A DNA stretch of 27,619 nucleotides from a virus: the IMG/VR virus record IMGVR_UViG_3300028654_000213, positions 1 through 27,619 of that record; one strand, 5' to 3'. The position numbers and the translations under genes are program-made. Position 1 is the stretch's first letter; each line of letters starts with the position of its first letter. Positions 1 to 7,002 of this stretch are shown piece after piece. The notes under the pieces are model-generated. The model was not told the origin of the DNA, did not search any database, and saw nothing but the letters and a program-made list of their open reading frames with translations.

Positions 1-148
1 CGATGCGGCTTACCGTAGACTGCGCAATACGGAAGCGGCGAGCAATCTGGCGCTGTGATAGCGTACCAAGTGCGAACTGCTTACGAACATTAAGTACAGT
101 CCTGGTGGACAACGATCTCCGGCGAAGGCTAGTTACAAATGAACCCAT
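1..148 (-). CDS. Partial helix-turn-helix DNA-binding protein
   Basis: The gene runs off the left edge; 49 codons are visible. The ATG at 148 has AAGGAG seven bases upstream, a good ribosome site. The first 17 residues are Arg/Ser rich (SLRRRSLSTR). Residues about 18-49 read as a tri-helical helix-turn-helix, with QRQIARRF as the first helix and AQSTVSRI as the recognition helix, like small phage regulators and the N-terminal HTH of transposases or resolvases. It lies just downstream of a terminator-like hairpin (191-231), so it probably has its own transcription unit. The DNA target and C-terminus cannot be seen. The HTH call is from pattern alone. Confidence 0.6.
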   Translation of the reverse strand, partial: MGSFVTSLRRRSLSTRTVLNVRKQFALGTLSQRQIARRFRIAQSTVSRI

Positions 149-189
149 TTTATTTCTCCTTACTGCACTGCACCGACATTTTAGTTTTA

Positions 190-231
190 AACAAAGAGGC
201 CCCACTACAGCGGAGGCGGCCGTAGTGGGGC
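190..231 (-). terminator. Rho-independent-type terminator
   Basis: Bases 199-208 (GCCCCACTAC) pair perfectly with 222-231 around a 13-nt loop. On the minus strand the hairpin is followed by CTCTTTGTTT, a T-rich tail. It sits 29 nt past the stop codon of the VWA-protein gene, so it should end that transcript before the HTH gene. Confidence 0.65.
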
Positions 232-259
232 TCCGATCACGAGGAGGTTGTGACCGAAT

Positions 260-1450
260 TTAGTAGCGGTTACGACCTTCAGGCTTAGGTAGAGCGATCA
301 TGCGTCCGAAAGGAACCTTATCCGCATAACCCTGTCCCGTACGAACCCATAGAGTGCGTACAGACTCTTTATCAGGAAACGGGCCTTCAAGGTCTGTGAA
401 GAAGATTAATAGACCAGGCTTTCTCCGTCTCTCTTCAAAGAGTTGGAAGACAGGACGGAAGTCCGTCCCTCCACGACCTCTCATATCAGGCTTAACCTTT
501 GCGAACTTAGTTAACTTATAAGTACGCTGAACAGCTGCATCACACTCGATGATCTCGATGTTACCCTTATAAGTATTCTGAATACCATGAATCTCGTTCA
601 TGAAGTCATTCAGTTCGTCGTTTGAGACCGAGCCTGATGTATCGATGGCCACAGCAATATCGATGATCCGATTGCGGGCACGACCCTTTTGGTCTTCGCC
701 GAAGCGCTTATTCTCACGCTTCCACGTACGATAACTATCAGACTTAACAGCAGCGCCCACATACTGGCGGAGCAACTGCTTCCAATTGATTTTCTCCTGA
801 GCCAGGAGCTTGTTGATGAGATCCTCGATGTTACCAGGAAACTTACCTGCTTGTCTGGCCTGTTGAGCAGCTTCCTGTACAGCTTGCTTAATAACCTCTT
901 CATCAAGTGATTTGCCCTCAGAGTCCTTCCATCCAGAGTGATCGCCAGCCATTTTGTAAGTCTTAGACTTACCTGTCTTACCATCTTTAACGGTAATACT
1001 ACCATCGCCGTTGATGGAGACCTGGTTGACCTTCATCTTTTCCTGGAGAAGGGCCATATAAAATTCAGCAGACTTCCCTCTAGGGACATCCGTAAAAGGT
1101 TCTTTACCCGGGACTAATCCTAGGTCGATATCCTTCAGGAGGGAGTTAACTGCAAGGTCGGTAGCTACGTTCCAGACATACGGATGGTTATTTCCGCGTC
1201 GTGAAATGTGCTCTAGGACAAGATGGAGACACTCGTGTTCCATAATTGTCGCAACTTGCTCTACAGACAGATTCTCTAAGCGAGAAGGATCCGCGTGCAG
1301 GTGAATACGGCCATTCTGAATGGAGACGCCCATGAGCGCCCCCTCAGGAAGGTCCTTACCATCGTTTCTATTCATCTGCATGATCAACGAAGCATAGAAC
1401 ACCCCGTTACCTTGCAAGAGATGAATGATCGCCTTCTGGATTTTATCCAC
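260..1450 (-). CDS. VWA-domain protein with HExxH metallopeptidase-like N-terminus
   Basis: 396 aa, starting at GTG 1450 with GGAGG six bases upstream. Residues 72-76 are HECLH, an HExxH zinc motif in a helix, typical of the putative metallopeptidase domain paired with a VWA-like domain in the DUF2201 family. The C-terminal half has a MIDAS-type motif, D270-T-S-G-S, inside AIDTSGSVS, so a metal-dependent protein-binding VWA fold is expected. Residues 141-225 form a variable charged linker. The upstream neighbour is a MoxR-type AAA+ ATPase. In bacteria MoxR/VWA pairs act as chaperone-like remodelling systems; the phage target is unknown. Whether the peptidase site is active cannot be told. Confidence 0.8.
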   Translation of the reverse strand: MDKIQKAIIHLLQGNGVFYASLIMQMNRNDGKDLPEGALMGVSIQNGRIHLHADPSRLENLSVEQVATIMEHECLHLVLEHISRRGNNHPYVWNVATDLAVNSLLKDIDLGLVPGKEPFTDVPRGKSAEFYMALLQEKMKVNQVSINGDGSITVKDGKTGKSKTYKMAGDHSGWKDSEGKSLDEEVIKQAVQEAAQQARQAGKFPGNIEDLINKLLAQEKINWKQLLRQYVGAAVKSDSYRTWKRENKRFGEDQKGRARNRIIDIAVAIDTSGSVSNDELNDFMNEIHGIQNTYKGNIEIIECDAAVQRTYKLTKFAKVKPDMRGRGGTDFRPVFQLFEERRRKPGLLIFFTDLEGPFPDKESVRTLWVRTGQGYADKVPFGRMIALPKPEGRNRY

Positions 1451-1473
1451 AGTTCGCCTCCGAACTTTTACTA

Positions 1474-1569
1474 CTAAAAGAAATTTCTTATGACACAGAA
1501 AGTATCATAGATTACTAAAACCATTCCTAGAGCTAGGAATAATACAACGATCGCTTTCATTGGAGTCAT
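1474..1569 (-). CDS. Single-pass membrane micropeptide (putative)
   Basis: A 31-residue ORF starting at ATG 1569, or at ATG 1560 giving 28 residues. After MTPMK it is almost wholly hydrophobic (AIVVLFLALGMVLVIY), then a short polar tail ending RNFF. This looks like one transmembrane helix. There is no clear Shine-Dalgarno sequence, so expression is uncertain. It lies in the otherwise gene-free stretch between the MoxR and VWA genes. Confidence 0.4.
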   Translation of the reverse strand: MTPMKAIVVLFLALGMVLVIYDTFCVIRNFF

Positions 1570-1576
1570 AGATTAA

Positions 1577-1711
1577 TTGGGTCAGCCACTTAGCCAGTAG
1601 GCCCCACTGGACTCAACGCTAGCCGAGCGTGTTTTTGCCACATACTCTCAGAGACGCTAATCTCCTACCCTTTGTAACCGCTACATTCACGGTGCAGGTT
1701 TTATGACCCAA
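1577..1711 (-). other. Intergenic region with multi-helix folding potential (possible ncRNA or leader)
   Basis: Bases 1577-1584 (TTGGGTCA) are perfectly complementary to 1704-1711. Inside lie hairpins 1594-1598/1606-1610 (CCAGT/ACTGG), 1616-1620/1626-1630 (ACGCT/AGCGT) and 1677-1680/1690-1693 (ACCG/CGGT). No coding potential is evident. The closed multi-branch layout suggests a structured RNA in the MoxR-VWA transcript. Strand is assumed from the neighbours. I do not recognise a known RNA family. Confidence 0.35.
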
Positions 1712-1717
1712 ATCTTG

Positions 1718-1760
1718 CACGGCCTCCAGGAGCACTATATGCTCTGACTCGGAGGCCGTG
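1718..1760 (-). terminator. Strong hairpin after the MoxR-type gene
   Basis: Bases 1718-1727 (CACGGCCTCC) pair with 1751-1760, and an inner stem 1730-1734/1740-1744 (GAGCA/TGCTC) extends it. It begins 6 nt after the AAA+ gene stop. There is no T-run behind it, so it may attenuate transcription or protect an RNA end rather than act as a classical terminator. Confidence 0.5.
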
Positions 1761-1766
1761 ACTAAC

Positions 1767-2816
1767 TTACTTCTTAGACTTCTTATCCTCGTCTACGCTA
1801 TTGATGATCTTCGCAATCTCATTCGTGATCTGAGCATCGCGATGACCAAGCTTCGCAAGGAACGTATGCGGCAGCTTCTTCAGGAATGCGACCTTCAACT
1901 CAGGACCGCACGCGTGGACGAACGAGACGAGGTTATCCAGCTGTCCCTTCGACAGCTTTCCACCATCACCAAGCATTGCTGCCAAGTCAGTGATAGTTGA
2001 GTAGTTCTCTGAGTTCTCCTGCTTCTTGAAGCGAGCTTCCACCTTCGAGAAGTCTTCCAGCACTTCCTTAGCGGAGACGGGCTTCTTCGTGTTCTTGTCC
2101 ATGAAGCGGATGAACGCGATCGCAGGCTTATCGCCTACTAGACCACGCAACACCTGATCCTGGGCACTAACAGGGAGAGCATCTGCCTTAAGCAGATCAC
2201 TCAGCTTATGCCACATACGAGGCGAGGGGAACGGTCCCGTATCGCTGGTCTTCTGTAGCAGTTCCGGATGCACAGTGATGAAGCGAATCACCATGTCGTG
2301 TAAGTCATTGTTGCGAGCCCACTCGCACCACTGGTCAACGTCAGGCTCCACGTCAATGAAGCACATGCGGTTCACCATCGCCGGGTCGAATTGTTCGACC
2401 TGGTGAGAGAACTTACCGTCATCCGGGTTGATCGCACTAACAATGTAGCAGTCCTCGGGCAGCTGGTGAGTATGCATACGATAGTCAGTCAGCACCTGGA
2501 AGATGGCCTGGCGGACATCGACTGGCGCGCGGTTCAACTCATCGAGGAAGATAATAACCTTCCCCTCTTTAGGAAACCACTCGGGCTTCGCCCAGTACGT
2601 GGTTTTCGTTTCAGCATCAGAACGCGGCAGACCAATCAGGTCACCCGGTTCCATCTGCGCGAGACGCAGATCGATGCACTTGAAACCCAACTCTCTCGCA
2701 GCCTGCTGGACAGCCTGCGATTTGCCAATTCCGGACTCTCCCCGGAGAATGACAGGCAGCTTAACCTTCTTCTCTACCAAGTTCTTAATGAAGGAACTTA
2801 CTTCTTTTAATTTCAT
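1767..2816 (-). CDS. MoxR-type AAA+ ATPase
   Basis: 349 aa from ATG 2816. AGGAGG lies seven bases before this ATG but only one base before the alternative ATG at 2822, so 2816 is preferred. Walker A is GESGIGKS (residues 26-33). A Walker B follows in VIIFLDELNRAP, then a sensor-like stretch in DCYIVSAINPDD. This matches MoxR/AAA_5 ATPases. The downstream gene encodes the VWA/HExxH protein, the usual partner of MoxR ATPases, so ATP-driven remodelling of a target presented by the VWA protein is likely. It is transcribed from the promoter at 2855-2883 through a leader with a small AGCGC/GCGCT hairpin. Confidence 0.85.
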   Translation of the reverse strand: MKLKEVSSFIKNLVEKKVKLPVILRGESGIGKSQAVQQAARELGFKCIDLRLAQMEPGDLIGLPRSDAETKTTYWAKPEWFPKEGKVIIFLDELNRAPVDVRQAIFQVLTDYRMHTHQLPEDCYIVSAINPDDGKFSHQVEQFDPAMVNRMCFIDVEPDVDQWCEWARNNDLHDMVIRFITVHPELLQKTSDTGPFPSPRMWHKLSDLLKADALPVSAQDQVLRGLVGDKPAIAFIRFMDKNTKKPVSAKEVLEDFSKVEARFKKQENSENYSTITDLAAMLGDGGKLSKGQLDNLVSFVHACGPELKVAFLKKLPHTFLAKLGHRDAQITNEIAKIINSVDEDKKSKK

Positions 2817-2854
2817 GTACATGCCTCCTACAAAGCGCTTTTCGGCGCTAATAT

Positions 2855-2883
2855 ATTATACGAATCATTTCGAATTTTGTTGC
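2855..2883 (-). promoter_or_regulatory. Promoter, GCAACA-N17-TATAAT
   Basis: On the minus strand GCAACA (2878-2883) is followed after exactly 17 bases by TATAAT (2855-2860), preceded by ATTCG. The same arrangement occurs at 7260-7288 and 16664-16692. It lies 39 nt upstream of the MoxR-type gene start. The -35 box is far from the TTGACA consensus, but its repetition supports it. Confidence 0.7.
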
Positions 2884-2889
2884 TGGTCG

Positions 2890-3168
2890 TTATGTTATTT
2901 GATGTCCCTCGTATGGAGCTATGCATAACGTGGACTCATCTCCTTCCATTACTGACCACTTAACGTACTGATCCACCTTAGGACATTTACCCCATCCACC
3001 TTTATACTTAGTACCTCTTGTATGTGTAGTACGATTAGAAGGATCCCCTTTCTTAAGAGGGAACCAACAAGCTTCGCACCACTGCTCCCTACATTCTTTA
3101 CATACAACTTTAGGTGCAAGGAGACAGCATAACTTAGAAGCGGTGACCTGTGAGTACTTCGGGACCAT
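2890..3168 (-). CDS. Small Cys-rich LCC-family protein A
   Basis: 92 aa from ATG 3168, which has AAAGGA eight bases upstream; an in-frame ATG at 3192 is possible. The core SKLCCLLAP is followed by C-K-E-C-x4-C-E-A-C, the pattern shared by 20 small proteins in this window: two adjacent Cys, then two Cys pairs separated by four residues. The tail has single Cys at KCPKV and LCIAP. The spacing suggests a zinc knuckle, but no function is known. The 5' end overlaps the preceding small gene by 35 nt, which suggests translational coupling. Confidence 0.7.
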   Translation of the reverse strand: MVPKYSQVTASKLCCLLAPKVVCKECREQWCEACWFPLKKGDPSNRTTHTRGTKYKGGWGKCPKVDQYVKWSVMEGDESTLCIAPYEGHQIT

Positions 3169-3319
3169 CTTCTTTTTCCTTTGGCTTGGCATACTCTAGA
3201 GCCTCTAGCACTACTTTCATAGACTCTGCTACGTCTATAGGAGGAAGAGGCTTAGGTTCTACTACAGGTACCTTAGTAGACTTTCTTGTGACTCTTTTGA
3301 CCGGTTTTTCGTCTGGCAT
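3134..3319 (-). CDS. Small basic, proline-rich unknown protein
   Basis: 61 aa from ATG 3319, with GGGGAG nine bases upstream. The N-terminal half is Lys/Arg/Pro rich (KPVKRVTRKS, VEPKPLPP). A helical stretch (VAESMKVVLEALEYA) and an acidic end follow. It overlaps the end of the amidotransferase gene by 58 nt in another frame. Being next to an amidoligase and an amidotransferase, it could be a peptide substrate of that cluster, but this is speculation. I recognise no family. Confidence 0.5.
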   Translation of the reverse strand: MPDEKPVKRVTRKSTKVPVVEPKPLPPIDVAESMKVVLEALEYAKPKEKEDGPEVLTGHRF

Positions 3320-4071
3320 GATATACTTCTCCCCGGAAGATCATCTCCCTCATCTTCCCATAGACCCTTTCCTGAGTAGTACCCTTTGTAAGTAGTAGTC
3401 CCATAATTAGAAGCACCGTAGGGATCTTTTACCCAAGTACCCGTTTCGACTTGACCTTTCGTATCAAGGCGCATCCAACCCATATCTACGTGAGTAATCT
3501 TCTTCTCACTATAATGAGCAGGAAACTCTGAAGCGAGCAACAGACCTTTATTAGTTCTCCTAAAAGCAAGACTACCTGTAGTCTTCACAACATACAGATG
3601 TCCCTGCTTGTTAAGAGCCATATATACTCCGCCGTTGTTTACAGTACGAATAAACTTCTGCGGTCCTAGAGTAGCAAACATATGAGCTACTACTTCAGTG
3701 TCAGTCTCACCATCGAACTTAACATAAGGAGACAAGGCTGCCTTCAGTAAAGCATGGTCGTCATAGATTCCATTGTGGATAAACGCCCAATCCCCTTTAA
3801 TCATAGGATGAGTATTTTCCATCGTGTTGGATCCATGAGAAGCTGCTCTAACGTGGGCTAATGTCCACCCATTGTAAGGCATATGATCGAACAAAGGAAT
3901 ATGTTTCTTCATAGCTCTTTCAAAGGAAACAGGAGCTTTGTTTACAACAAATTCCCCATCTTTAACATAGACAGTACCTGTCCCGTCGTCATTGCCAGGG
4001 CAGAAATCACTTACGATTTCTATTGCCTTCTCCCTAGACGTCATCGGAGGGAACGCTGCTAATCTACACAT
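3262..4071 (-). CDS. Class II (Ntn-type) glutamine amidotransferase
   Basis: 269 aa from ATG 4071. This start puts Cys at residue 2 (MCRLAAF), as required for an N-terminal nucleophile hydrolase after Met removal; GGAG lies upstream, and the 8-nt overlap with the preceding stop suggests coupling. The body has the expected GATase-II features: LAHVRAASHG, ENTHPMIKGDWAFIHNG and GETDTEVVAH. It should release ammonia from glutamine. No fused synthetase domain is present, so ammonia probably feeds another enzyme, plausibly the amidoligase two genes upstream. Such amidotransferases are known beside amidoligases in phiEco32-like phages. Confidence 0.85.
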   Translation of the reverse strand: MCRLAAFPPMTSREKAIEIVSDFCPGNDDGTGTVYVKDGEFVVNKAPVSFERAMKKHIPLFDHMPYNGWTLAHVRAASHGSNTMENTHPMIKGDWAFIHNGIYDDHALLKAALSPYVKFDGETDTEVVAHMFATLGPQKFIRTVNNGGVYMALNKQGHLYVVKTTGSLAFRRTNKGLLLASEFPAHYSEKKITHVDMGWMRLDTKGQVETGTWVKDPYGASNYGTTTYKGYYSGKGLWEDEGDDLPGRSISCQTKNRSKESQESLLRYL

Positions 4072-4495
4072 TGGAGGGCTCCTGTTTACCAGCTTTCTTA
4101 TTTTGAATAGGCGGTCGCACGACGATGTTGAATTTGAAGTTCTCTTCAACCACTAGATTGTTTTCTGCAGCATAAGCTATGGCTGCAATGATAGATCTAG
4201 TAACCGTAATCGATTCTCTAACATCCTTACGTAATCCAAGTGCTACTTTGAATCTACGATGACTTCCACACTTGGGAGGTACAATTTCTACCGTGAGGCC
4301 GTTAGCTTTGAGAATGTCTACTAACTTTACTAAAGACGCCGTAGCTTTAGTAGTTCCTATAGAGATATGAGGCCTATTAGGAGCTTCCGCTAAACCATAG
4401 ACGTAATAATCCTTAGCAGAGAATTTACTAAAGTCATTTACCATCTTGTCACAAATATCTACAAGATGAAAATCTTCATCGTTATATTCTAACAT
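4064..4495 (-). CDS. Unknown protein in amidoligase cluster
   Basis: 143 aa from ATG 4495, with GGGG upstream. It sits between the amidoligase (2 nt away) and the amidotransferase (8-nt overlap), so it is likely co-translated with them. The composition is alpha/beta: a conserved-looking PHISIGTTKATASLVKLVD segment, a basic HRRFKVALGLRK strand-helix and a C-terminal NIVVRPP. No catalytic motif is recognised. Position argues for a role in the same pathway, perhaps as an accessory subunit. Confidence 0.65.
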   Translation of the reverse strand: MLEYNDEDFHLVDICDKMVNDFSKFSAKDYYVYGLAEAPNRPHISIGTTKATASLVKLVDILKANGLTVEIVPPKCGSHRRFKVALGLRKDVRESITVTRSIIAAIAYAAENNLVVEENFKFNIVVRPPIQNKKAGKQEPSNV

Positions 4496-4497
4496 AC

Positions 4498-5544
4498 TTA
4501 CCCCTGCGCTGTAGTATCTCTACCTGCATCAATGTAATTGATTAATTGTGCCGGCAGCTCACCCGCTGCTTGTGGATATGCCTGAGCGGCTGCAGATAGT
4601 CTAGCAGCTAATCCTGTCCCTCTCTTTACCTTGAACAACTGGGAAAGAGACTTAGGCTTTGGCTTAACTATCTTAGGACTAAACTTATTTAGTTCCCAAG
4701 TAGATTTCATGTCGCCTCTTGTCAGAGTACTCTTATTGGAATGAATCATATCCATTAAGAATCCAATCTCATCTTTGTACAAAGGGTACAGTTCGAACTT
4801 AGTAAGTCTTGAGTAGACAATAGGTAACAGCTTTGCTCTCATGGCCTTGTCAGCGGTACCTGTCTCATTATAAAGTACATTTAGATCTTTAGATGAGACC
4901 GCTCTTAGAGCTCTGCCATGCATCAGTCCTTCCACAGCGACTGTCTTCGCTAGACAGAGAACTGATAGGGCTACTGCCGGATGAGAAAGCCACGTGCTGA
5001 GAGTACGATACTCCATACCCCAAGGCTGTCTTCTCCAATCCCCTAGACCGCCATAGTCCCCTCTGCGCTCGTCTGCCTCATACTTAGGCTCAACAAGAAT
5101 ACCGGGGACTGCCAAATAGAGATCCAACAACTCTGTCATAGTACCGTTGTTGATCTTGTTAGGGAACGCTCCCTTAGGTAAGGAACGATATCCAAGGTGG
5201 ATATGTCCTCCCATAGGGTATTCGTCTTGCGACGGAGATGCAAGCCACGTATAATTCTTTAGTTCCGGAATCTTTGTATAACCGATTCCAAGGGCCTTTC
5301 GAATATTCTCGACAAGGACATATGGATCTGCTGAAGGCTTCGGTCGAAGCTCTGCGATGTCGGAACACCCATCTAATCCAAATTCCCCATCTCGGTTGAT
5401 AATGTAATCCCCATTATCATCCTCTTCACCGTTAGTATTAAATAATCTAACAGCTGGTACAAGTCCGCCCCCTGCTCTAGCAGTAAAGCAGAACTCAGGG
5501 TCTGCTCCTAGAGTAAGTTTCTTAGCATCACTCAATTTGGACAT
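4498..5544 (-). CDS. COOH-NH2 ligase (phiEco32-like amidoligase type 2)
   Basis: 348 aa from ATG 5544, with GAGGT upstream. Hallmarks of the phage amidoligase family are in order: LGADPEFCF (12-20), NRDGEFGLDGCSDIAELRPKP with the acidic and ELRP residues, PMGGHIHLGY with the His pair, and a later WRRQPWGMEYRTLSTW resembling the R-x-x-x-YR end of the active site. The family has a glutamine-synthetase-like fold and is predicted to form amide bonds using ATP, modifying peptides or cell-wall-like substrates. Linkage to a class II amidotransferase is the known context. No ATP-grasp gene is visible here. The true substrate is unknown. Confidence 0.85.
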   Translation of the reverse strand: MSKLSDAKKLTLGADPEFCFTARAGGGLVPAVRLFNTNGEEDDNGDYIINRDGEFGLDGCSDIAELRPKPSADPYVLVENIRKALGIGYTKIPELKNYTWLASPSQDEYPMGGHIHLGYRSLPKGAFPNKINNGTMTELLDLYLAVPGILVEPKYEADERRGDYGGLGDWRRQPWGMEYRTLSTWLSHPAVALSVLCLAKTVAVEGLMHGRALRAVSSKDLNVLYNETGTADKAMRAKLLPIVYSRLTKFELYPLYKDEIGFLMDMIHSNKSTLTRGDMKSTWELNKFSPKIVKPKPKSLSQLFKVKRGTGLAARLSAAAQAYPQAAGELPAQLINYIDAGRDTTAQG

Positions 5545-5549
5545 TCGGA

Positions 5550-5813
5550 TTACCTCGACTGAGAATAAAAGGCTGTTAACGGAGGAAACTGCTTTCGACG
5601 CTTCGCAGGCTTAAAGGCTACTAACTTTTCACCTTTGTTCTTAAGGATCGCAACTGAAACAGTCTTATTAGACTTAAGTTTGAAAACTAACTGTGAAGTA
5701 GGATCAACCCCTAGATGCGAGAGAACTACCTGGGGGATATTAGCAAATATCTTACCATTATAAGGTCTGACCATAGCCGTTAAGCTGGTCTTCTTATCTT
5801 TACTTTTCCACAT
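5550..5813 (-). CDS. Small basic protein, AbrB-like sheet segment
   Basis: 87 aa from ATG 5813, which has GGAGGAG eight bases upstream, an excellent site. The middle (GKIFANIPQVVLSHLGVD, then QLVFKLKSNKTVSVAIL) resembles the swapped-hairpin beta fold of AbrB/MazE-like DNA-binding proteins, and the C-terminus is Lys/Arg rich (KPAKRRKQF). That could mean nucleic-acid binding. The match is by eye and weak. It lies 5 nt upstream of the amidoligase in the same operon. Confidence 0.6.
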   Translation of the reverse strand: MWKSKDKKTSLTAMVRPYNGKIFANIPQVVLSHLGVDPTSQLVFKLKSNKTVSVAILKNKGEKLVAFKPAKRRKQFPPLTAFYSQSR

Positions 5814-5814
5814 A

Positions 5815-6051
5815 CTAATCTCCTCCGCCGGCCATTTCACCCGTGATATACGGGTCATCATAATATGCTACTGCGGGATCGTCTGCCTTGAGAATGACTA
5901 CCTCAAAGCCTTTATGTCTAGCAGACCCTTCTACAAAAGCTCTATAGGGTTGTTCGCTAGAATGATTTACGCACACTTCGGTCTCCGGAAGTGCTTCTAC
6001 TCTTGCTTCAGGAATAGGCTCTTTACAAACCTTACAGAGTTTAGATTCCAT
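5815..6051 (-). CDS. DksA/TraR-type zinc-finger protein with altered ligand
   Basis: 78 aa from ATG 6051, with AGAGGT seven bases upstream. The N-terminus, C-K-V-C-KEPIPEARVEALPETEVC, matches the TraR/DksA finger (C-x2-C-x17-C-x2-C) including the I-P-E-A-R and A-x-P core. The usual fourth Cys is His here: CVNH. The coiled coil of DksA is absent; instead there is a 50-residue acidic tail. TraR-like phage proteins act on the RNA polymerase secondary channel, but without a helical tip this one may only share the finger. Confidence 0.65.
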   Translation of the reverse strand: MESKLCKVCKEPIPEARVEALPETEVCVNHSSEQPYRAFVEGSARHKGFEVVILKADDPAVAYYDDPYITGEMAGGGD

Positions 6052-6061
6052 GTTAGTACCT

Positions 6062-6232
6062 CTATTTAATCGCGAGACGCCAAGTATGATTTAGGAAGGG
6101 AGAACAGTACGAGTCGAGATACGCCGGATCAAACCAGTGCGTCCTACATAAGACTGCTTGACAGCTTTTACATTTGACGTACTGCCAAGTATTACAGCAC
6201 TGTTGCTTAAGAAGCTTTTTAATCTTAGGCAT
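6062..6232 (-). CDS. Small Cys-rich LCC-family protein B
   Basis: 56 aa from ATG 6232. Its core QQCCNTWQYV is followed by C-K-S-C-x4-C-R-T-H, the family pattern with Leu replaced by Gln and His as the last ligand. It is the shortest member, barely more than the metal-binding core. It starts inside the end of the preceding gene (8-nt overlap) and ends in TAG just before the next gene's ribosome site. The basic N-terminus (PKIKKLLK) may bind nucleic acid, which is an inference. Confidence 0.65.
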   Translation of the reverse strand: MPKIKKLLKQQCCNTWQYVKCKSCQAVLCRTHWFDPAYLDSYCSPFLNHTWRLAIK

Positions 6233-6380
6233 TTAAAGCAGCAAGGCGGGCCTCTTTACGTTTCTCACGTAGGAGTCTAGAGACTCCCCGATTGAATTCG
6301 AAAGTAGATCTCCGGGCACTCTTTCGCATCTTGCGGTCCATCTTCTTGCCGTCCGTATCAAACTGATATGACTTATACAT
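6225..6380 (-). CDS. Very small highly basic protein
   Basis: 51 aa from ATG 6380. It is dominated by Lys/Arg (GKKMDRKMRKSARRS, LLREKRKEARL) and probably helical. It overlaps both neighbours by 8 nt, the tight coupling seen throughout this operon, which supports it being real. It could bind RNA or DNA. I recognise no family. Confidence 0.55.
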   Translation of the reverse strand: MYKSYQFDTDGKKMDRKMRKSARRSTFEFNRGVSRLLREKRKEARLAALNA

Positions 6381-6600
6381 TGGAATCCTCCTCCGTCTCT
6401 TCTAAAGCGTCTGCGGTCAGTACGTTAACTATTTTTAAACCATCTATTTCAACATACTGTCCTGTGTTAACACAAACACCTAATGTCCACGTCTTTCGCT
6501 GGATATGTTCTCCATTACTTAAACACACCGTACAGAAAGATAACTTACAGCTTGGACATTTTCCACCTTTGTTTAAAGCACAACATAGATTAGGTTTCAT
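6373..6600 (-). CDS. Small Cys-rich LCC-family protein C
   Basis: 75 aa. It starts in a TGAATG overlap with the preceding stop, so translation is probably coupled. The core is LCCALNKGG followed by C-P-S-C-x4-C-T-V-C, which has every Cys of the family pattern. The tail is mixed and ends acidic (LEETEEDSNV). It is probably metal-binding; role unknown. Confidence 0.7.
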   Translation of the reverse strand: MKPNLCCALNKGGKCPSCKLSFCTVCLSNGEHIQRKTWTLGVCVNTGQYVEIDGLKIVNVLTADALEETEEDSNV

Positions 6601-7001
6601 TCAGGGTTTGTAGGATGCATTAAGGCAACCAAGAACTGGTCATCTGTATTCATGTACGTCTTGCCGGTAGGAATACCAATATGGGTAACTATTCTCTTTT
6701 CAGGTAGAAGCATCATCATAGCTTCTCCTCCAGGATCTAGCACACCGAAAATATCCTTACCTGCCCGCTTACCCTTAAGATGTAAATATCCTTCCGCACT
6801 GATCTTAGTTTCAGTAAACGTGTAGCCCATCTTATGTAATTTCTTAAACATCTTGTCGAGAAAAAGAACACCCTTAGTTTGAACTTCCTTTATCTCGGTC
6901 CTTAAGATAGTCTTGTACGCCTGGTTATATCTATACTCAGTTAGCTTTAACCGACGTCGCAGATACCCTACGCGCAGAGTGATAGCCTTATTGTGGTTCA
7001 T
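6597..7001 (-). CDS. Unknown small protein
   Basis: 134 aa from ATG 7001, in a tight run with its neighbours. The N-terminal third is strongly basic and helical (RVGYLRRRLKLTEYRYNQ). The rest looks like a beta-rich domain with GYLHLKGKRAGKDIFGVLD and a hydrophobic MMMLLPEKR strand. No motif is recognised. It precedes Cys-rich protein C in the transcript started by the promoter at 7260-7288. Confidence 0.6.
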   Translation of the reverse strand: MNHNKAITLRVGYLRRRLKLTEYRYNQAYKTILRTEIKEVQTKGVLFLDKMFKKLHKMGYTFTETKISAEGYLHLKGKRAGKDIFGVLDPGGEAMMMLLPEKRIVTHIGIPTGKTYMNTDDQFLVALMHPTNPE

Positions 7002-7002
7002 T

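Noticed and set aside
3-263. Plus-strand ORF of 86 codons at the left edge
   Set aside because: It lies opposite the HTH gene and the terminator hairpin; composition is Arg-rich shadow translation and no ribosome site is present.
2391-2928. Two overlapping plus-strand ORFs opposite the MoxR-type gene
   Set aside because: Antisense to conserved ATPase motifs; frames are open because of codon bias in the real gene.
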